From contig NZ_CP071870.1 in the NCBI RefSeq assembly GCF_017569205.1, forward strand, positions 2,294,001-2,358,000: a DNA stretch of 64,000 bases, in the 5' to 3' direction. The notes under the pieces were generated by a model. That model saw nothing but the letters and a program-made list of their open reading frames with translations. It ran no database searches and was not told the origin of the DNA. Below are positions 59,530 to 64,000 of the stretch, one piece after another. The DNA comes from Propioniciclava sp. MC1595. GTDB taxonomy: Bacteria > Actinomycetota > Actinomycetes > Propionibacteriales > Propionibacteriaceae. The number at the start of each line of letters is the position of its first letter. Within the stretch, counting starts at the first letter, position 1. The position numbers were made by a program, and so were the translations under genes.

Positions 59530-60608
59530 GTGAGCCTCCGGTTGCGACGTAGCACGACCAGGAAGAAGGGTGCGCCCACCAGCGCGGTGACCACGCCGAT
59601 CGGCAGCTCGGCCGGGGCGACCAGCGACCGGGCCACCACGTCGGCCAGGACGAGGAACACCGCACCGAACAGCATCGCCATGGGCAGCAGGATGCGGTGC
59701 GAGCCGCCCATGATGATGCGGACCGCGTGCGGCACGATGATGCCCACGAAGCCGATCAGGCCGCTGACCGACACCACGGCCGTGGTGCCCAACGTCGCCG
59801 TGAGCACCAGCACCAGGCGGACGCGCGGCACGTTGATGCCCAGGCTGGCCGCCTCGATGTCGCCCACGGCCAGCACGTCAAAGGTGCGTCGGTGCAGGAG
59901 CAGCACCACCCAGCTGACCACGACGTAGGGCAGCACCATCAGCACATCGCTCCAGCCGTTGGTGCTCAGCCTGCCGAGCATCCACGAGTAGACGGCCAGC
60001 AGCGAGTCGTCGAACCACTGCTGCCAGGTGGTCTGGATGGCGCTGAAGAAGGCGGCCACGGCCACCCCGGCCAGGACGATGACGCTGGAGGAGCGCCCCC
60101 CACCGACGCTGGACCCCAGCGCGTAGGTGGCCCCGACGGCCAGCAGCCCGCCGATGAACGCCGACAAGGGCACCGACAGGGAGCCGGCCTGCACGGTGAG
60201 CGCGATGGTGGCGCCCAGGCCGGCGCCCGCCGACACCCCCAACAGGTAGGGGTCGGCCAGCGGGTTGCGGAACACGCCCTGGTAGGCGGCGCCCGACACG
60301 GCCAGGGTGGCGCCCACGAGCGCGCCCAGCACCACGCGCGGCAGGCGGATCTGCCACAGGATGGCCTGCTGTTGCGCCGACAGCCCCGAGTCCACGTGGA
60401 TGCCGGGCAGTGCCCCCACCAGTTCGAGCAGGACGCCGCCCGGGGTCAGCCCGGCGGGCCCGATCAGCGCGCCGGCGACCAGGGCGAGGACGAGGACCAG
60501 CCCGGCCGCCAGCCACACCCCGACGCGGCGCAGCCTGCGGTACCCCACGGCGGGGGTGTCGAGTGCGCTGAGGGGGACGCCGGCGGCGCGGGCGGTCGAG
60601 GACGTCAT
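59526..60608 (-). CDS. btuC: Cobalamin ABC transporter permease BtuC
   Basis: The FecCD/BtuC-type permease of 360 residues has about ten membrane helices. Family markers include RLPRVVLGALVGATLAVSGA, YQGVFRNPLADPYLLGVSAG and GLIGFVGIIVPHAVRIIMG, the last coupling to the ATPase. ATG 60608 overlaps the btuF stop. Length is a little above the usual 330 because of an N-terminal leader. Confidence 0.93.
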   Translation of the reverse strand: MTSSTARAAGVPLSALDTPAVGYRRLRRVGVWLAAGLVLVLALVAGALIGPAGLTPGGVLLELVGALPGIHVDSGLSAQQQAILWQIRLPRVVLGALVGATLAVSGAAYQGVFRNPLADPYLLGVSAGAGLGATIALTVQAGSLSVPLSAFIGGLLAVGATYALGSSVGGGRSSSVIVLAGVAVAAFFSAIQTTWQQWFDDSLLAVYSWMLGRLSTNGWSDVLMVLPYVVVSWVVLLLHRRTFDVLAVGDIEAASLGINVPRVRLVLVLTATLGTTAVVSVSGLIGFVGIIVPHAVRIIMGGSHRILLPMAMLFGAVFLVLADVVARSLVAPAELPIGVVTALVGAPFFLVVLRRNRRLT

Positions 60609-61600
60609 GCCTGCGCCGGCTCCAACGCCTTGACCTGCTCGGCGACCGAGGCGGCGAAGTCGGCGACGCGCGGGCCCCAGCGGCTGGCGATGTCCTCGTT
60701 GACCGAGTGCACCCGTCCGTGTTCGACGGCCGCCATGCCGGCCCAGCCCGGGCGCTGCTTGACCTGCTCGAGGGTGACCCCGCAGCACTGGGTGTCGGAC
60801 AGGAAGATCAGGTCCGGGTCCTGCTCGACCACGAACTCCTCCGACAGCTGGGGGTAGAGGTCGGCGGTGCCCGCGGCGTCCCCGATGCTGGTCAGGCCGA
60901 ACAGGCCGTAGATCTCACCGATGAAGGTGCCCCCGGTGACGGTGTACAGCGTGGGGTCGAGCTCGTGGAAGTAGGTGGTCTCGCCCTGGCGCTCGGGCAC
61001 GCTCGCGACGGCGGCGTCGATGGCCTCGTCGGTCTTCGCGACCAGTGCCTTCGCCTCGGCCAGGCGGCCGGTGGCGGCGCCGAGGCGCTCCATCTGGTCG
61101 TAGGCCTCGGTGAGGTTCGCCGCCGAGGGCAGCACCAGGGTCGGGACGCCCGCCTTGGCCAGGCTCGCCACGACGTCCTCGTCGGCCCGGGCCATGACGA
61201 CCAGGTCGGGCGCCTCGCCCAGGATCGCCTCGACGTTGGGTGTGAAGCCCGACAGCTCAGTGCGCGGGGCGTCCGCGGGGAAGTTGGACTGGTCGTCGAC
61301 GGCCTTGACCTGCTCGCCGGCGCCGATCGCGAAGAGGGTCTCGGTGGCGGTCGGGCTGAGCGAGATGATCGCGTCCGGACGCTCGGCGATGGTGATCGTC
61401 GTGGTCGAGCCGGCGCCGCCGCTGGCAACCTCGACGGGGAAGGCGGAGTCGCCGGCGGGTGCGGTGGCAGGTGCTGTGGCCGCGGACTGGGCCGGGCCGG
61501 GGGTGGACGCCGAGGGTGCGGGTGCACCGCACGCGGCGAGCACCGCCAACCCCAGGACGCCGGCGAGTGCGCGCGCGATGGCGCGATGGTGGTGGTTCAC
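60605..61600 (-). CDS. btuF: Corrinoid-binding lipoprotein BtuF
   Basis: The 331-residue solute-binding protein of the BtuF/FepB class delivers corrinoids to BtuC outside the membrane. The lipobox is GLAVLAACGAP at about residue 24, followed by an Ala/Pro linker and two lobes with conserved IISLSPTATETLFAIGAGE and EAILGEAPDLVV. GTG 61600 follows GGAGG, and that Shine-Dalgarno lies inside a hairpin of the upstream riboswitch. It is the first gene of btuF-btuC-btuD-cobO. Confidence 0.93.
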   Translation of the reverse strand: MNHHHRAIARALAGVLGLAVLAACGAPAPSASTPGPAQSAATAPATAPAGDSAFPVEVASGGAGSTTTITIAERPDAIISLSPTATETLFAIGAGEQVKAVDDQSNFPADAPRTELSGFTPNVEAILGEAPDLVVMARADEDVVASLAKAGVPTLVLPSAANLTEAYDQMERLGAATGRLAEAKALVAKTDEAIDAAVASVPERQGETTYFHELDPTLYTVTGGTFIGEIYGLFGLTSIGDAAGTADLYPQLSEEFVVEQDPDLIFLSDTQCCGVTLEQVKQRPGWAGMAAVEHGRVHSVNEDIASRWGPRVADFAASVAEQVKALEPAQA

Positions 61601-61820
61601 AGGTGATCCTCCGATCAGTACGGAGGACGAAGTAGTCGGCTGCAACGGACTGGTCCATGCCGCACGAACTGCCCTTCGTCCGAGGACAATGCGTGGTCGT
61701 GGGCAGGTGACCTGGCTCATCCGACTCCCGTCGGCTTCACAGTTGCGGCACAGCGCCGGATTCTCACCGGACTTCACTGGGATTCCACGACAACCCCACC
61801 GGCAGTGGGGCCTCGGCCAA
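61601..61820 (-). promoter_or_regulatory. Cobalamin riboswitch acting on btuF translation
   Basis: The leader on the minus strand has the cobalamin aptamer core: GAAGTCCGGTGAGAATCCGG, GCCGCAACTGTGAAGCC and the B12 box GAGCCAGGTCACCTGCC (about 61703-61719). Downstream, TCCTCCG (61621-61627) can pair with CGGAGGA (61607-61613), hiding the btuF Shine-Dalgarno. GGACGAAG (61674-61681) can instead pair with CTTCGTCC (61625-61632) and free it. Binding of adenosylcobalamin is expected to favour the closed form, lowering uptake and cobO expression. Confidence 0.9.
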
Positions 61821-61854
61821 CCTAACACATGGGGCTGCCCCTAGAGTGGTCGCC

Positions 61855-62505
61855 GTGAACGACCGACTGGTGTGGATCGACTGCGAGATGACCGGGCTCG
61901 ACCTCGGCACGGACGCCCTGATCGAGGTGGCCGCCCTCGTCACCGACGGCGAGCTCAACGTGCTCGGCGAGGGAGTCGACATCATCATCGCCCCGCCACC
62001 GGCCGCGCTCGAGGCGATGGGCGACTACGTCCGCACCATGCACACCACCTCGGGCCTGCTCGAGCAGCTCGCCACCGGCACGACGATGGCGGACGCCGAG
62101 GCCCAGGTCCTCGCCTACGTGCGGGAGTGGGTGCCGGAGGTGCGTAAGGCGCCCCTGGCCGGCAACACCGTCGGCACCGACCGGGCGTTCCTGGCCCGGG
62201 ACATGCCCGAACTCGAGGGCCACTTGCACTACCGCAACGTCGACGTGAGCACCATCAAGGAGTTGTCGCGCCGCTGGTTCAGCAAGGCGTACTTCAACTC
62301 GCCTGCCAAGTCGGGCAACCACCGGGCGCTGGCCGACATCCAGGAGTCCATCGAGGAGTTGCGCTACTACCGTGACGCCGTCTTCGTGCCCTCCCCCGGC
62401 CCGACCGCCGCCGACCTGCGCACGATCGCCCGCCGCCACCAGGGCGCCCTGACCGGCCACCGGCACCCCCAGGCGCCCGCCGTCGAGAGCCCGCCTGTCA
62501 ACTGA
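61855..62505 (+). CDS. orn: Oligoribonuclease
   Basis: This DEDDh 3'-5' exonuclease clears RNA dinucleotides and is usually essential in actinobacteria. Motif I is VWIDCEMTGLD (Asp, Glu), motif II is NTVGTDRAFLARDMPEL and motif III is SGNHRALADI (His, Asp). Like other actinobacterial forms it has a C-terminal extension with HRHPQAP. GTG 61855 gives the conserved NDRLVWIDCEM start. A TAGAGT box eight bases upstream suggests a leaderless transcript. GTG 61846 is the alternative. Confidence 0.94.
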   Translation: MNDRLVWIDCEMTGLDLGTDALIEVAALVTDGELNVLGEGVDIIIAPPPAALEAMGDYVRTMHTTSGLLEQLATGTTMADAEAQVLAYVREWVPEVRKAPLAGNTVGTDRAFLARDMPELEGHLHYRNVDVSTIKELSRRWFSKAYFNSPAKSGNHRALADIQESIEELRYYRDAVFVPSPGPTAADLRTIARRHQGALTGHRHPQAPAVESPPVN

Positions 62506-62599
62506 AGGCAGTCTGTGGTCGTGCCTCCCGCTGCGCCGCGGCGCGGATTCGCGAACCGCGCGCCGACGGGTTATGATGTCCTTCGCTGTTCGCAGCAAT

Positions 62600-62676
62600 G
62601 GTGGGTATAGCTCAGCTGGTAGAGCACCTGGTTGTGGTCCAGGATGTCGCGGGTTCAAGTCCCGTTACTCACCCCA
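62600..62676 (+). tRNA. tRNA-His (anticodon GTG)
   Basis: A full cloverleaf starts at an encoded G-1 (62600) followed by GTGGGTA. The D arm is GCTCAGCTGGTAGAGC, the anticodon arm CCTGG-TTGTGGT-CCAGG centres on GTG, and the T arm is GCGGG-TTCAAGT-CCCGT. The acceptor closes with TACTCAC, C73 and encoded CCA. G-1 opposite C73 is specific to tRNA-His. Confidence 0.96.
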
Positions 62677-62697
62677 AACGGGTCAGGTTTGAACTTT

Positions 62698-62721
62698 CGA
62701 CCAAGGTGCCGCCCTTGGTCG
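62698..62721. terminator. Hairpin downstream of tRNA-His
   Basis: CGACCAAGG and its complement CCTTGGTCG are separated by TGCCGC, giving a 9-base stem 22 bases after the tRNA. It is followed by G-rich sequence with no clear U-run. It probably terminates the tRNA transcript. The remainder up to 62852 holds no recognisable gene. Confidence 0.65.
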
Positions 62722-62852
62722 GGGGTTCAGCCTGGCCCTCTTTTCGTGCTTGGGCCGCCCAGCTCAGCGCGTCAGCGTGGCTCGGTAGACGTCGGCTGCG
62801 TTGGAGAGCAACTTCAGTGAGCCATCGAGGCTCTCTCTCGCCCCGGGTCCGG

Positions 62853-63440
62853 TCACTCGTCGAGAAGCGAGCGGGCGATCTCGGTCAGACCCGCTTCCAT
62901 CGCTTCCGGACTGGGCAGTGAGGGTCCGCTGGAGGCGACGAACGCCTCGAGAGCTACCCTCCACGCGTCCTGGCCCTCGCGCACCTGGAGCTGGGTGTCG
63001 TTCAGGATGAAGGCCTCGTCACCCAGACCCGTGACCTCCCGGTACATCTCCGCGTTGTCGCTGTGATCCCGCTTGAGTGCGTCGTGGTTCAAAGCACCCG
63101 GTTCAAACGCCGCGTGCAGGGCTCCGTACTCGGCGTTCGTCACCGGAAGCTTGCACCTGACCTGGTATGAGGACGGCTCGGGCTCGCCGAAGGTGAGTTC
63201 GGCGAAGACGGTATCCGGATCCACCGCGGTCAGCGCCTCGCACACCCGCGTCGCATCACTGGAGTCCGCGGAGTCGCCCGAGCCTTGAGTGTCGATCTGC
63301 TCGGAGGTCGATTCGGTGACAGGATCGGCGTCATTCGTGGTCTCGGCGGCACCTCCGCCGCATCCGGCGAGCAGAGCCACGGCCAGGACGGGAGCCGCTG
63401 CGGCGAGCAAAAAGCGTCGAATGCTTCGTGGAGGATACAT
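62853..63440 (-). CDS. Putative lipoprotein of unknown function
   Basis: The 195-residue protein has a lipoprotein signal (VLAVALLAGCGGG), an acidic Ser/Thr/Asp linker (about 25-62) and a globular C-terminal domain with two cysteines (TRVCEALT and YQVRCKLPV) that could form a disulfide. It resembles small DUF3558-like actinobacterial lipoproteins in layout, but no family is certain. ATG 63440 follows GAGAGG. Confidence 0.75.
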   Translation of the reverse strand: MYPPRSIRRFLLAAAAPVLAVALLAGCGGGAAETTNDADPVTESTSEQIDTQGSGDSADSSDATRVCEALTAVDPDTVFAELTFGEPEPSSYQVRCKLPVTNAEYGALHAAFEPGALNHDALKRDHSDNAEMYREVTGLGDEAFILNDTQLQVREGQDAWRVALEAFVASSGPSLPSPEAMEAGLTEIARSLLDE

Positions 63441-63474
63441 CGGCGGACCTCTCGCGGAAGGAATCTTCCCACAC

Positions 63475-63575
63475 TAATTGGATCGCATCGCGCATGCAAG
63501 CAACCGACGTGCCTCACTTTGACGACGCACCTCGTCGAGCGCGTCGGTCGCCCACTTCACGACATGGAACGGGTG
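63475..63575 (-). pseudogene. Scrap of an ISL3-family transposase
   Basis: The minus-strand frame reads HPFHVVKWATDALDEVRRQ and ends with a TAG near 63475. This is the conserved DPFH-VV-WATDALDEVR block that follows the second catalytic Asp in many ISL3 transposases. About 30 codons remain. The rest of 63441-63716 holds only a short open frame (63589-63708) of doubtful value. Confidence 0.6.
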
Positions 63576-63716
63576 CGCGCGGCGATGGTCACGCCCTGCT
63601 CGAGCAGGACCGGATGATCGACTCGACCGCGTGGGCCAGATGGTCACCGACGAGCGCGTCCACCTCGGAGGCCGTGAGAAAAGTCTGAGCCGTCTCGACC
63701 GTCATCATGTCCGGGC

Positions 63717-64000
63717 TCAGGCGTCCCGGCGGGCCAGCACGTAGAGCCGGTCGAACCGCTCCGACCCGTGCGGCGGCCGCAGTGCGCCGCGCGAGTAGGA
63801 CTCCAGCACGGTGAGCCCCGCGGCCTCGGCGGCGGTGACCACCTGCGCGCGGTCGTGCAGCACGACGTCGAGGTCGACGGCGTGGCCCAGCCACTCATCG
63901 CCGTGGACGATCCCCTGCCCCTCGTGCAGGGCGACCAGCACCCAGCCCCCCACCCGCACCGTGCGGGCCAGGGTGGCCAGCGCGCCGGGCAGCTCGGACG
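63717..64000 (-). CDS. Class I SAM-dependent methyltransferase, C-terminal part (runs off the window)
   Basis: About 94 codons are visible. The frame enters from the right edge as ELPGALATLARTVRVGGWVL, the strand 5 region of class I methyltransferases, followed by HEGQGIVHGDEWLGH and the final strands ESYSRGALRPPHGSER and DRLYVLARRDA. The SAM-binding motif I is outside the window. Substrate is unknown. Confidence 0.7.
   Translation of the reverse strand, partial: SELPGALATLARTVRVGGWVLVALHEGQGIVHGDEWLGHAVDLDVVLHDRAQVVTAAEAAGLTVLESYSRGALRPPHGSERFDRLYVLARRDA

Noticed and set aside
63589-63708. A 39-codon minus-strand frame near the right edge
   Set aside because: It begins with ATGATG but has no ribosome site or homology and runs into the ISL3 scrap; it is too weak to call.

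Overview
This window is high-GC DNA with long antisense open frames, GTG/TTG starts and frequent ATGA start/stop overlaps, as in Actinobacteria. The corrin-ring genes, the mycothiol/thioredoxin-type arsenate reductases, the LuxR/MalT regulator, and the DUF6325, SHOCT and DUF222 proteins suggest a propionibacterial-type host. That placement is an inference; no rRNA or marker gene is present to prove it.

Layout. (1) Positions 1-4934 hold a tightly overlapped cobalamin operon, cobD-cobQ-(cobO scar)-cobB-cobC, with the first codons of a divergent cobK-like gene at the left edge. (2) Positions 4989-54587 are bounded by a 44-base direct repeat (43 of 44 identical). The repeat is the 3' half of a tRNA-Arg gene that is complete only on the right (54547-54619). 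A 5'-truncated tyrosine recombinase lies next to that tRNA, so this is a decayed integrated island of about 49.6 kb. (3) Positions 54633-62505 are backbone: DUF305, DUF3105, MFS, PPK2, then cobO-btuD-btuC-btuF under a cobalamin riboswitch, and orn. (4) The right edge holds tRNA-His, a lipoprotein, an IS scrap and a truncated methyltransferase.

Inside the island, 5641-12057 is an arsenic module (arsA, arsD, arsR, acr3, a tandem arsC, a broken arsC, a DUF2892 protein and an interrupted aquaporin). Positions 12193-30364 carry envelope and stress genes: META lipoprotein, HtrA, SLC13 carrier, LuxR/MalT regulator, several small membrane proteins, glutaminase, a P-type ATPase homologue without catalytic residues, cupin, half a catalase and a CDF exporter. 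Positions 30540-41766 hold a TetR/monooxygenase pair, a toxin-antitoxin-like pair, three IS types and a 49-residue-repeat protein. Positions 41890-46642 hold conjugation-gene remnants and a LacI-controlled sugar module (MFS plus GH13). Positions 47592-53169 are a Russian-doll IS nest: one IS256 element split by a second IS256 and by an IS21 element, each with its own target duplication.

How it fits together. Excising the island leaves cobC about 55 bases from the tRNA and places cobO-btuDCF about 3.7 kb from the cob operon. The host therefore had one cobalamin synthesis and uptake neighbourhood that the island split. The cob operon keeps a 34-codon in-frame remnant of its own cobO, and the full-length cobO beside btuD can supply the adenosyltransferase. 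Many island genes end at recombination junctions, which points to repeated IS-driven rearrangement and loss of mobility.
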